Source: JAEUMW01 sp963734295 (lineage in GTDB: Bacteria; Pseudomonadota; Gammaproteobacteria; Burkholderiales; JAEUMW01). Taken from it: 64,000 nucleotides of DNA. The notes under the pieces are model-generated. The model worked only from the letters and a program-made list of their open reading frames with translations, was not told where the DNA came from and did no database searches. The DNA lies in contig CAVTGS010000012.1 in assembly GCA_963734295.1 (NCBI GenBank), forward strand, positions 496,001 through 560,000. The letters run 5' to 3'. The position numbers and the translations under genes were made by a program. This document shows, piece after piece, positions 41,551 to 49,842 of this stretch (its first letter is position 1; each line of letters opens with the position of its first letter).

Positions 41551-42062
41551 CTATGCCCAAGTTTTTCGTCGGTCTTGCAGCGATGCGTGGGCGTCCTCCA
41601 GTTGGCGGCGCACTCGCCGCAATTCACCCAGGCTTACGACCTTGGTCCTGGACCAGTCCACCGATCTGGAGCCCTTTTTTCCCGTGAGTTGAGGCCGAAC
41701 CCGAAGGGGTTCTCGCGAGTCCGTCGTAGTCCAAAGTGCATGGACAGCGTCGTTGCGCTCATCCGCAAGCAAGCGGATTGTGTCAATCACGGCGCAGAGG
41801 TTCTTCTGCTGGTCACCATTCAATTTGTTCTTGCGTCACCATTCAATTTGCTCTTCGCGTGTTTCTCGACCTCGTCGCATAGGGGAGCCAAGTGTCTCAC
41901 CTCCTCCGCTTCGAGAATTCCGGCGGTGAAACCCTTCCCCACTAACTGCTTGAGGCAGAGCTTGAGAACATATTCCACTCTACCAGCCGCGACGACGAGG
42001 CGGCCGATCTCGTCATAGAAGAGGGGCTCGAAGTCATCCCTTACTGGAACAGTCTTGGCCAT
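41551..42062 (-). pseudogene. Small hypothetical protein, interrupted by an internal repeat; HEPN-like features
   Basis: Two minus-strand pieces join into one protein of about 162 aa if a 23-base repeat is removed. The N-terminal piece begins MAKTVPVRDDFEPLFYDEIG and has GRVEYVLKLCLKQLVGKGF. It stops at 41820 just after SKLNGD. The C-terminal piece resumes with NGDQQKNLCAVIDTIRLLAD and ERNDAVHALWTTTDS. The word RNDAVH fits the R-x4-H motif of HEPN ribonuclease-like domains, but homology cannot be tested here. Base use is less GC-biased than in neighbours and the gene lies beside tRNA-Ser, both hints of acquisition. It may be a pseudogene or an assembly fault. Confidence 0.5.
41813..41858. repeat. 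Short tandem repeat breaking the small ORF
   Basis: The 15-base word TCACCATTCAATTTG occurs at 41813-41827 and again at 41836-41850, an offset of 23 bases; the 8 bases after each copy are only partly alike (TTCTTGCG and CTCTTCGC). Because 23 is not a multiple of 3, the second copy shifts the reading frame of the minus-strand ORF. Removing one unit restores it. Confidence 0.7.
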
Positions 42063-42088
42063 TGGCGACAGCCCATGAGAGACGACGA

Positions 42089-42181
42089 TGGCGGAGAAGG
42101 TGGGATTCGAACCCACGGTACGGGGATAAGCCGTACACACGCTTTCCAAGCGTGCGCCTTAAGCCGCTCGGCCACTTCTCC
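42089..42181 (-). tRNA. tRNA-Ser (GGA)
   Basis: A 93-base type II tRNA with a long variable arm. The anticodon loop on the minus strand is CTTGGAAAG (anticodon GGA), the acceptor stem GGAGAAG pairs with CTTCTCC, and 3' CCA is encoded. It lies between the symporter gene and the broken small ORF. Confidence 0.97.
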
Positions 42182-42227
42182 CGAAGAGCGCGCGAGAATA
42201 AACCAGCATCGCCACCCTGTCAAAAGC

Positions 42228-42253
42228 GCAAAGCCCGCTTGCGCGGGCTTTGC
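42228..42253 (-). terminator. Probable terminator after the symporter gene
   Basis: GCAAAGCCCGC and GCGGGCTTTGC form an 11-base perfect stem with a 4-base loop, 24 bases after the symporter stop (minus strand). Only four T residues follow, so termination may be partial. Confidence 0.6.
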
Positions 42254-42276
42254 GTCGACCTTGGTGAGCGTCCGAA

Positions 42277-44332
42277 TCAGCCGGCCGGTTTGAGATCGGG
42301 GTAGCGCACGTGGTCCACCAACTCCTGGACATCTTTCTTCGGTGCAGGGGAAATCAGGCTGCCGAGGATGACACCGATGAAGCCCGCGGGAATGCCGAAG
42401 ATACCGGCCGAGATCGGATTGATGTCCCACCAGAGCGGAGCGTTCACGCCGAAGAACGGATACGTCATGTACATGTAGTACATGCAGATGCCGAGCCCTG
42501 CCACCATGCCGACGATCGCTCCCAGCTGGTTTGCGCGCTTCCAGAACACACCGCACACGAGCGCCGGGAAGAATGCGGAGGCCGCCAGCGAGAACGCGGC
42601 GCCCACCAGGAACAGGATGTCTCCCGGCTTGAGCGACGTCACGTACGCCGCAATCACTGCCACCACCAGCAGCAGGGTCTTGGCGACTGCAAGGCGACGG
42701 GTCGTCGGGGCGTTCGGATCGATCATCTTGTAATAGACGTCGTGTGACAGTGCATTGGCGATCGTGAGCAGGAGCCCGTCCGCGGTGGAGAGCGCGGCAG
42801 CGAGGCCGCCCGCGGCGACGAGTCCCGAGATTACATACGGGAGCCCAGCGATCTCGGGCGTAGCCAGGACGATCAGGTCGGGTCCGATGCTGATCTCGGC
42901 CAACTGCACGATGCCGTCCTTGTTCACGTCCACTACGCTCATGAGCGTCGGGTCCACCTTTGCCCAGGCCGACACCCACCCCGGCAGGTTTGCGAACGCA
43001 GTGCCGACCACGTCGAAGTAGACCGTGTACTTCACCAGCACCGCGAGAGCCGGCGCGGTGAAGTAGAGCAGGAAGATGAAGAACAGCGACCAGAAGACCG
43101 ACTGGCGTGCCTCCTTCACGCTGGGCGTCGTGTAGTAACGCATCAGAATGTGCGGTAGCGCCGCCGTGCCGACCATCAGGCAGAACACCAGCGCGAGGAA
43201 GTTCCTGCGCTTGATGTCGCGGGCCTTATCGTCCTTGCCCGGAAACGGTTCCGAGTGGGGCGTGATGGGCGCAGCCTTGGCCTTGTTGCCCGCGACGTCC
43301 TTTTTCCACGCCGCGGTGGCGGCGGCAACGTCGGCCGGAAACTTGTCGACCGCGGCACGCGCGGCCTTGATTTCGGCTTCCGGCGCGCTCGCGGCGGTCA
43401 GATCGGCGACCTTCTTTTCGAGGGCTGCACGCTGCTCGTTCAGGAACGTCGCGCCTTTGGTTTCCAGTTCTTTCAGCCGAGCTTCCGCCGACGCGGCGCG
43501 CTCCTTGTAGATGTCACGCACCTGGAGCTCCTTCGGGTCGGCATTGAGCTCCTTCGCCTTGATATCGACCTTCTGCAGCTGGTAGCCATAGACAAGCTGC
43601 GGCACCGGCACGCCGGTCTGTTTCACCGACAGCCACACCACCGGGATCATGTACGCGACGATCAGGATGATGTACTGCGCCACCTGCGTCCACGTGACCG
43701 CGCGCATGCCGCCCAGGAATGAGCAGACCAGAATGCCTCGCCAGGCCGACGAACACGCCGACGCCGAACTCCAGCCCGGTGAAGCGGCTGGTGATGAGCC
43801 CCACACCGTAGATCTGTGCGATCACGTAGGTGAACGAGCAGACGATGGCAGCGAAGACGCCGATGGAGCGTGGAATGTTGCCGCCATACCGGGCCCCCAG
43901 GAAGTCGGGGATCGTAAACTGGCCGAACTTTCGCAGGTACGGTGCGAGGAACAACGCCACCAGGCAGTAGCCCCCGGTCCAACCCGTCACGAAGGCGAGG
44001 CCGTCGAAGCCCAGCGCATAGAGGGTGCCCGCCATGCCGATGAACGACGCCGCGCTCATCCAGTCCGCGCCGGTTGCCATGCCGTTGAAGAACGCAGGTA
44101 CGCGCCGCCCGGCCACGTAGTACTCGGCCACGTCGGCAGTGCGGCTCATGATGCCGATGCCGGCGTAGAGCCCGATGGTCGCGAACAGGAAGAGGTAGCC
44201 GAGGATCTTGTTCGGCACCCCCATCTGCTCGAGGATCGCGAGCACGATGACGAAGGTGATGAAGCCGCCCGTGTAGAAGCTGTAGTACTTCTTGAGCTGG
44301 CTGTTGAACGCCGATTGCGACTGGACGGCCAT
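42277..44332 (-). CDS. Sodium:solute symporter, VC_2705 subfamily, acetate permease-like (one frameshift near 43738)
   Basis: This large subunit of a two-part sodium/solute symporter of the SLC5/SSS family is related to acetate permease ActP. The N-terminal half has SFYTGGFITFVIVLAILEQM, RTADVAEYYVAGRRVPAFFN and GADWMSAASFIGMAGTLYAL. After a +1 break (extra A near 43738) the chain goes on as GILVCSFLGGMRAVTWTQVA and ends KDVQELVDHVRYPDLKPAG. The joined length is about 684 aa, longer than ordinary ActP (about 550), because of a hydrophilic, Ala/Lys/Glu-rich, probably coiled-coil insert of about 125 residues after VVWLSVKQTGVPVPQLVYGY. It pairs with the DUF4212 gene 2 bases upstream and lies downstream of a CrbS/CrbR-like system, so acetate or a related short-chain acid is the likely substrate. 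Confidence 0.87.
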
Positions 44333-44334
44333 GG

Positions 44335-44598
44335 TCAGTCCTCCCCTTCGTCAACGTTGTATTCGCGGTCGAGGCCGTTCATATAGCGCGCGTAGAACCA
44401 GATGATCACGACGTATATGATGAGCGCCCCCTGGGCGGCCATGTAGAAGGCGAGGGGAAAACCCAGCACTCTCACTTCGTTGACCTCGCGGGCGAAGTAG
44501 CCGATCACGAACGTGACGACGAACCAGATCGCCAGCAGGATCAGCGTGATGGTGAGATTCTTGTGCCAGTACTCCTTGTGTCTCTCCGTAAGTTGCAT
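44335..44598 (-). CDS. DUF4212 sodium/substrate symporter small subunit
   Basis: This 87-aa protein has two transmembrane helices, ILLAIWFVVTFVIGYFAREV and AFYMAAQGALIIYVVIIWFY. It begins RHKEYWHKNL and ends MNGLDREYNVDEGED. These are the marks of the DUF4212 small subunit (TIGR03647-type) that accompanies VC_2705-subfamily symporters. It lies immediately upstream of the large subunit in the same operon. Confidence 0.9.
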   Translation of the reverse strand: MQLTERHKEYWHKNLTITLILLAIWFVVTFVIGYFAREVNEVRVLGFPLAFYMAAQGALIIYVVIIWFYARYMNGLDREYNVDEGED

Positions 44599-44989
44599 TT
44601 ACTCCTCCATCTTAGAGTTCGCACAGTTGCCTGAAGCCCCTGGATTCGTCCGCTCGCATGGGGAAACGAGGCGGCGAATGTTTTCTTTGGTTGAGCAGAA
44701 CGGGACGCTTTAATGCTGGCTCACTGCAAACCCGAACCGAGACGCACGGACGGTGGGTGGTAAGCAAGCGCCGAATTCAAGTTCCATTCGATTGTCGGTG
44801 GATCCTCCTCGCAGCCTTGTTCGTGGCCGCATTTCTCGCAATGTCAAAAAAATGATTGCCAGGATTGCGCGTCGTCAATACTAGACAAGTGGACTCGGCG
44901 ATTGCAATAGGGTTTACCCCTAATGCGGCAGGTGCTCGGGGCGCCGGGAAGCCCCGGTAGGGGGCCGCAGGGGAGGGACGGCGAGAAGT
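44599..44989. promoter_or_regulatory. Promoter region of the DUF4212-symporter operon (391 bases without a gene)
   Basis: This gap lies between the end of the LuxR-type regulator and the start of DUF4212. No convincing ORF is seen. It is richer in AT than its neighbours in places (44840-44930) and holds the inverted repeat at 44906-44924. Further in, CCGGGAAGCCCCGG near 44948-44960 may be a weak terminator hairpin for the regulator gene. Confidence 0.5.
44906..44924. promoter_or_regulatory. Candidate operator upstream of the DUF4212-symporter operon
   Basis: AATAGGG-TTTAC-CCCTAAT is an inverted repeat with 7-base arms (6 of 7 paired) and a 5-base spacer. It resembles GATTGGGG-TTT-CCCCAATC upstream of acs (56051-56069) in length, arms and central TTT. 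Both genes are expected targets of the same acetate-responsive regulator. The distance to the DUF4212 start is 308 bases. Confidence 0.4.
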
Positions 44990-45631
44990 TCAGGCGTTGC
45001 CCTGGGAGCCGAAGTGACCGAGCAGTGCCACCTGCACCAGTGCAGCGACCGACTTTACTTCCAGCTTTTCCATGATGTGGGCCCGGTGCACTTCGACCGT
45101 CTTGACGCTAATCACCAGGTCCTCGGCGATGACGCGGTTGGGTTTGCCGGCCATGACCCGCTCCAGCACCTCCCGCTCGCGGCGGGTGAGGGAGGCCAAA
45201 CGACATGCGACCCCCTCTCGTTTGCTGAGCTGCCGGCGCTGCTCCGCGTTTCGCGCGAGACAGTCCCGGACCAGCGATAAGACGCGGTTGTAGTCGAAAG
45301 GCTTCTCGATGAAGTCGACAGCGCCGGCCTTGACGGCGGCCACCGCCTGGGACACGTTGCCTTCGGCGGTCACGAAAACGATCGGAATGTCGACGCCGCG
45401 CCGGGCAAGGTGCTGCTGCAGCTCGAGTCCCGACATGTCGGGCATGCGCAGGTCGAGGAGGACGCAGCCAGGTTGATCGACGCGGAGGGCGAGGAGAAAG
45501 TCGTGGGCACAGCGAAAGACCTCCACCGGGATGCCATGGGTCGAGAGCAGCCAGCGGAAGAGTTCGCGGGTGGACTCGTCGTCGTCGACGACGAATACCG
45601 TCGGCCTGCGATTCACCCCCGGTGTCGGCAT
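44990..45631 (-). CDS. LuxR/FixJ-type response regulator (CrbR-like)
   Basis: This 213-aa regulator has a receiver domain (1-125) with the acidic pocket VFVVDDDES, phosphoacceptor Asp60 in CVLLDLRMPDMSG, Thr88 and Lys110. The LuxR-type helix-turn-helix (about 148-205) includes LTRREREVLERVMAGKPN and VKTVEVHRAHIMEKLEVKS. Its position in one strand-run with a symporter-STAC-kinase, acs and a symporter matches CrbR, which activates acs and acetate uptake genes in Vibrio and Pseudomonas. The kinase pairing is inferred from context. Confidence 0.88.
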   Translation of the reverse strand: MPTPGVNRRPTVFVVDDDESTRELFRWLLSTHGIPVEVFRCAHDFLLALRVDQPGCVLLDLRMPDMSGLELQQHLARRGVDIPIVFVTAEGNVSQAVAAVKAGAVDFIEKPFDYNRVLSLVRDCLARNAEQRRQLSKREGVACRLASLTRREREVLERVMAGKPNRVIAEDLVISVKTVEVHRAHIMEKLEVKSVAALVQVALLGHFGSQGNA

Positions 45632-45762
45632 GTGTCCGATGTCAGAGACCTCTTGGAGCGTCGAAACGAATTGTATACCCGCGCAATTCTAGTCTCCGGC
45701 TGATGTTGGCCCTCCCCATCTGACGGGCGGACCGCGTGCCGACGGCGGCTGGCGACGCGGCC

Positions 45763-47274
45763 CTACAACCGATAGTCGAGGGCGAGCCGCGATTGCACTT
45801 TCTTCGCCTGTCGCAGCGACTCCTTCAGCATGAGCCGATCGAGCTCGTGCAGCCGGTACGGATCGAGCCGGTTGCTCATTGGCCTGCCCGCGGCATACTG
45901 CAGGTGCTGGTGCTCGAGACGCAGGCGCTGCAGGACCAGGAACGAGCCGACCCAGGCTGCCACCTCGGTGCTCGGCACGTCGACCAACGGCGCCGCGAGG
46001 CGAAGACGCTTCAAGGTGTTCGTCTCGGCCACGCCGGAGGCCAGGCTGAAGATCCGGGCCGCGTCGACGAACAGCGTCGTGCCGTGGACCTTGATGTCCA
46101 CGGTGTGCGCTTCGTCGCCTTCGCCGTCCAGGACGAAGTCGCGGATGTGCCCCAACGGCGGCAGGTTGCGCAGGGCGTTGGCCGCCATCTGGTGCAGGAA
46201 TCGGCCGTTCGCGCGGGTCGCTTCCAGCAGCCATGCCTTCAACGCGTCGACCATCGAGGCATCGCCGCAGAGCGGGCGCAGGTCGAAGAAGATCGCGCCG
46301 TTGAGGAGCGCCTCCGGATCCCCCGCATCGAGCCACTGACCGAAGCGGCTGCGCCACTCCTCCGCCGTGAGGCAGCAAGCCGGATTGCCGCCCATGATGT
46401 TGCCTCGGCAAAGCGGGAAGCCGCACTCGGCCAGCGCATGGTTGATCCGCCTCGCGATCGGCAGGAGGACATCGCGCGCGTGGTCCGTGTCCATGCCCGC
46501 GGACGGCGCGAAAACGATTGCGCTGTCCTGGTCGGTGGCGAAGGTCTGCTCCAAGCGCCCTTCGCTGCCGAGAGCAATCCAGCACCAGCGGATGCCGTCG
46601 ACTTTGTGGGCACCGAATTCGAGCTCGATGATGCGCCGGGTGAGGAGGTCGTTGAGGGTGGCGATGAAATGGGTGAGTTGCTCGATGCCGACCCCTTGCA
46701 GCAGCATGTTGTGCGCGAGACTCTGGATTTCGCCGCTCAACTGCTTGAGCGTCTCGACATCCGGCGCCGCCTTGATCTCGGTCGACAGGTGACGTACGCC
46801 GAGGCGCTGCGGGTCGAACAGATCCTTCTGCGTGACGACGCCGGCAAGCTTCTTCTCGTTGACGACAACCACATGGCGAATGCCGTGACGGAGCATCGTG
46901 AGCGCCGCGTCGCGGAGCGTCGCGTCCGCCGGCAGGCTGGTCACCCCGGCGGTCATCACTCCCGAGATCGGATCGTCCAGGCTGCAAGCCGGCAGCGTCA
47001 CCCGCGAGAGTACGTCGGGAAGGGTCAGGATGCCGATCGGTCGGTCATCGCGGTCGACCACGATCATCGACCCGATGCGATGCTCGTTCATGGATTGCAG
47101 CGCGGACCGGATCGGTGTGTCGGGCCGGCAGGAGACCGGCTCGCGATCCAGCATCACCGCGAGGGGGCTTGCCATGGACGGCAGTGGAGTGCTCCGCTCC
47201 GCGAGGAAAGCAGCGGATGCCGGGGTGCCGGGATCGAGCAGGAGATCGTTCCCGAGGGGGACCTTCGCGCTCAT
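45763..47274 (-). CDS. CBS-pair / DUF294 putative nucleotidyltransferase
   Basis: This 503-aa signalling protein has two CBS motifs (about 40-150; IGSMIVVDRDDRPIGILTLP and RHVVVVNEKKLAGVVTQKDL). A GlnD-like nucleotidyltransferase domain follows with IALGSEGRLEQTFATDQDSA, which keeps the G-S and D-x-D metal residues. The DUF294 C-terminal domain has RPMSNRLDPYRLHELDRLML. Such proteins are thought to modify a partner in response to adenine nucleotide levels; the target is unknown. The ATG at 47274 is chosen over an upstream in-frame start that overlaps the exonuclease gene. It follows the exonuclease gene after 31 bases and lies between it and the LuxR-type regulator. Confidence 0.88.
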   Translation of the reverse strand: MSAKVPLGNDLLLDPGTPASAAFLAERSTPLPSMASPLAVMLDREPVSCRPDTPIRSALQSMNEHRIGSMIVVDRDDRPIGILTLPDVLSRVTLPACSLDDPISGVMTAGVTSLPADATLRDAALTMLRHGIRHVVVVNEKKLAGVVTQKDLFDPQRLGVRHLSTEIKAAPDVETLKQLSGEIQSLAHNMLLQGVGIEQLTHFIATLNDLLTRRIIELEFGAHKVDGIRWCWIALGSEGRLEQTFATDQDSAIVFAPSAGMDTDHARDVLLPIARRINHALAECGFPLCRGNIMGGNPACCLTAEEWRSRFGQWLDAGDPEALLNGAIFFDLRPLCGDASMVDALKAWLLEATRANGRFLHQMAANALRNLPPLGHIRDFVLDGEGDEAHTVDIKVHGTTLFVDAARIFSLASGVAETNTLKRLRLAAPLVDVPSTEVAAWVGSFLVLQRLRLEHQHLQYAAGRPMSNRLDPYRLHELDRLMLKESLRQAKKVQSRLALDYRL

Positions 47275-47305
47275 GGCCGGATTGTCCGCAAAGTTCCTCC
47301 GGGGC

Positions 47306-49453
47306 TCAATACTTGACCCGCGCGTAGAACGTCTTCTCCGCTGCATCGCGCGCGTCCTTCAGGGTGCGAATCCCCTTTTCGGCGAGCAGCGGGATCATTT
47401 TGAGGAATACCTCGCCGGTCACGATCGCATCGCCCAAGGCGGTGTGGCGCCCGATGACATTGATGCCGAGCCGCTCGGCAATGGCTTCGAGCTGATGCGA
47501 ATGGAGATCCTGGTGCAGGACTGCCGACAGCAGCAGCGTGTCCAGCACCGGTTGCGTGAAACGCACGCCCGTCGATCCTTCCTTTAGCTGCAGGAAGCGC
47601 ATGTCGAAGGCCGCATTGTGGGCGATGAGCACCGTGTCCTCGCAGAAGCGGTGAAACTCGGGCAGCACGTGGTCGACGGTCGGATGGGTCTCGAGCATCT
47701 CCGGCGTGATGCCGGTCACCTTGATCGACTCCTTGGACATCGTCCGGCGCGGGTTGATGAAGTGATCGAATGCCTCCTGCTGCAGCAGACGCCCGTTCAG
47801 GATGCGCACGGCGCCGATCTGGATGATCTCGTCTCCCGCCGAGGGCTCGAGGCCGGTGGTCTCGGTGTCGAACACCGTGTAGGTGAGGTCCTCGAGCAGA
47901 CGGTCGTCGAGCTCGTGGGACTGGCCCGGCTGGTGAAAGAGGTCGAAGTCGTAGTACTCGGGCCGGCTCTCGAGCGGCGCTGGTCCGGCCCAGGTCTGCC
48001 CGGCCTCGGCGAGCGGCAGCAGCAGGCGGAAGTAGGAAGTCATGCGCGGGCGGTCGAACTGGTAGAACACTTCGCCACCGTGGCGCGCCACCACGTCGTT
48101 GAGCGTGAGCGGGCTCGCGAAGCCGCCGGCGGTGAATGGATCGTTCTCGAACGCGAGCACCGTGTCCACCGACAGAAAGCCGCCCGACCAGATAAGGTCG
48201 AGGTGGGCGAGTCGGCCTTCGCTGCGCAGCCGGAAGCGCAGGTCGCGGATGCGGATCTCCTCGCGCAGCCGCGTCGCCAGGTAGGTGATCGCCTGCACCA
48301 GCGTGTAGCTGTCCACCTGCAGCCAGAGCAGCTCCGCGACGTCTTCCGTATTGGTCCGCATGCCAAGGCGGCTTTCGACGCTGCGCTGGACGGCTGAAAT
48401 GAGGTCGCTCCCGAGCATGGGCTCGAGGCGCGCCTGGCCCTTCACGGAATTCGCGTACTCCGCCTCTTTCTGGTCGAGCAACCCGCTCAGCTTGCCGGCC
48501 TCGTCGCTGATGATATGGGTGAACTGGCTGCGTCGCGGTGCATCCATCTCGGGAAATGCGAGCATGTTCTCGACCGCCGCGCGGATGGTGGCGAGCGAGG
48601 CCCGCGTGCCCTGCGTGAGCGACTGCAACAGGTCGTCGCGCTGGCCCTCCATCTCCACCGAGCGCTTGATGTCCTCGATGGTGAGGACGAAGCCGGAAAT
48701 CTCGCGCCCCTGTCCGAACACGGGCACCATCTGGGCGCGAATCAGCGTCCCGCTCGGCGACGTGGCGACGAAGTTCGCAACCGGACGTGCGTCGCCCTGG
48801 TCGATGCGGTAGCGCACGTTCTCCAGCGCGTGCACCAGCAGATTGCGGTCGATCACGCCGAACACGGAACGCCCAAGGCCGACGAGCCCAGCCAGCACCT
48901 TGTCGCCCTTGTTGTCGGAGCCGCCGGAGAGGAGCTGCTTGGCGCGCTGGTTGTACAGCAGGATGCGGCCTTCGACATTGCAGACGAGCACGCTCTGGGT
49001 AAGCTCCGACATGAGGGCGGCGAGCCGGTTCTTTTCCTCCTCGAGGTCCGCGTTGGCTTCGCGGATACGCGCCTCGACATCGCGCTTCAGTGCCTCGTAG
49101 CGCTCGGAACAGGCGTTGACGATGCGGCCGATCTCCTGATTTTCCGCGCTGCCTTCCAGCTCCACCCGGTGCGACGGGTTGGCGGTGAGCTGAATGCGCG
49201 CGCCCTCGATCAGCCGCCGCAGCGGGGCGACGTAGCTGCGATGGAAGGTCCGCGCAGCGAGGCCCGTTGCCGCGAAGAGCGCGAGAAAAACGAGCAGCCC
49301 GAGCCCGAGGGGATCTTCGAGCAGCGCCAGGACTCGTCCGCGCTCGGTCTCCGGGATGGACTGCGCGAGCAACACGAGGACGCACGCGAGGACGGCGAGG
49401 ATGCCTGCCAGGAGCGCCGCCCAGAGGACGGCGAACCTCGCCTTCGGGGTCAT
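47306..49453 (-). CDS. Membrane HAMP-PAS-pseudokinase fused to a DnaQ-type 3'-5' exonuclease
   Basis: This 715-aa fusion has two transmembrane helices (about 8-30 and 50-67) followed by a HAMP-like linker (68-125) and a PAS domain (145-262). Next is a dimerisation helix region QGTRASLATIRAAVENML (281-298) that aligns with HELRTPLTSIRAFSEIL of the neighbouring kinase but has Gln where the phosphorylated His should be. Then comes a degenerate ATPase-like region ending VARHGGEVFYQF (455-466). The C-terminal third (520-715) is a DEDDh exonuclease with Asp529 and Glu531 in VFDTETTGLEP, Asp617 in HNAAFD, and His670/Asp675 in GRHTALGDAI; all five catalytic residues are present. Thus a sensor-kinase-like front end without kinase chemistry carries an apparently active nuclease. 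It overlaps the upstream CheY-like gene by 4 bases. Its function is unknown. Confidence 0.9.
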   Translation of the reverse strand: MTPKARFAVLWAALLAGILAVLACVLVLLAQSIPETERGRVLALLEDPLGLGLLVFLALFAATGLAARTFHRSYVAPLRRLIEGARIQLTANPSHRVELEGSAENQEIGRIVNACSERYEALKRDVEARIREANADLEEEKNRLAALMSELTQSVLVCNVEGRILLYNQRAKQLLSGGSDNKGDKVLAGLVGLGRSVFGVIDRNLLVHALENVRYRIDQGDARPVANFVATSPSGTLIRAQMVPVFGQGREISGFVLTIEDIKRSVEMEGQRDDLLQSLTQGTRASLATIRAAVENMLAFPEMDAPRRSQFTHIISDEAGKLSGLLDQKEAEYANSVKGQARLEPMLGSDLISAVQRSVESRLGMRTNTEDVAELLWLQVDSYTLVQAITYLATRLREEIRIRDLRFRLRSEGRLAHLDLIWSGGFLSVDTVLAFENDPFTAGGFASPLTLNDVVARHGGEVFYQFDRPRMTSYFRLLLPLAEAGQTWAGPAPLESRPEYYDFDLFHQPGQSHELDDRLLEDLTYTVFDTETTGLEPSAGDEIIQIGAVRILNGRLLQQEAFDHFINPRRTMSKESIKVTGITPEMLETHPTVDHVLPEFHRFCEDTVLIAHNAAFDMRFLQLKEGSTGVRFTQPVLDTLLLSAVLHQDLHSHQLEAIAERLGINVIGRHTALGDAIVTGEVFLKMIPLLAEKGIRTLKDARDAAEKTFYARVKY

Positions 49454-49824
49454 GCCGGATCGCTCAGGAGCCGCTTCACCTGGTCGAGCAGATCCTGGGT
49501 GGAGAAGGGCTTCGTGATGTAGGCGTCGGCCCCCAGCGCGAGCCCCTTGGCGACTTCGATGTCGCGCCCCTTGGCGGTGATCATGACGATCTTCATCGCG
49601 CTCACGTCCGGGTTCTCGCGGATCTTCTGGCAGACCTCGTAGCCGCTCTTGAGCGGCAGCATGATGTCGAGCAGGATCAGGTCCGGTCGAAACTCGGTGA
49701 CGAGGCGAAGCGCCGCCTCGCCATCGCCCGCGGTCTTCACGTCGTAACCGTTGCGCTGCATCAGGAACTCGAGCGAGATGACGATGTTGGGTTCGTCGTC
49801 CGCAATCAGTATCTTCTTGGCCAT
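49450..49824 (-). CDS. CheY-like single-domain response regulator
   Basis: This 124-aa receiver domain without an output domain has ILIADDEPNIVISLEFL, phosphoacceptor Asp53 in LILLDIMLPLKSGYEV, Thr83 and Lys105 in AYITKPFSTQDLL. It starts 18 bases after the kinase gene and overlaps the pseudokinase-exonuclease start (ATGA), so it is a probable phosphorelay link between the two. Confidence 0.93.
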   Translation of the reverse strand: MAKKILIADDEPNIVISLEFLMQRNGYDVKTAGDGEAALRLVTEFRPDLILLDIMLPLKSGYEVCQKIRENPDVSAMKIVMITAKGRDIEVAKGLALGADAYITKPFSTQDLLDQVKRLLSDPA

Positions 49825-49842
49825 CCTTCCCCCGTCTCTTCG

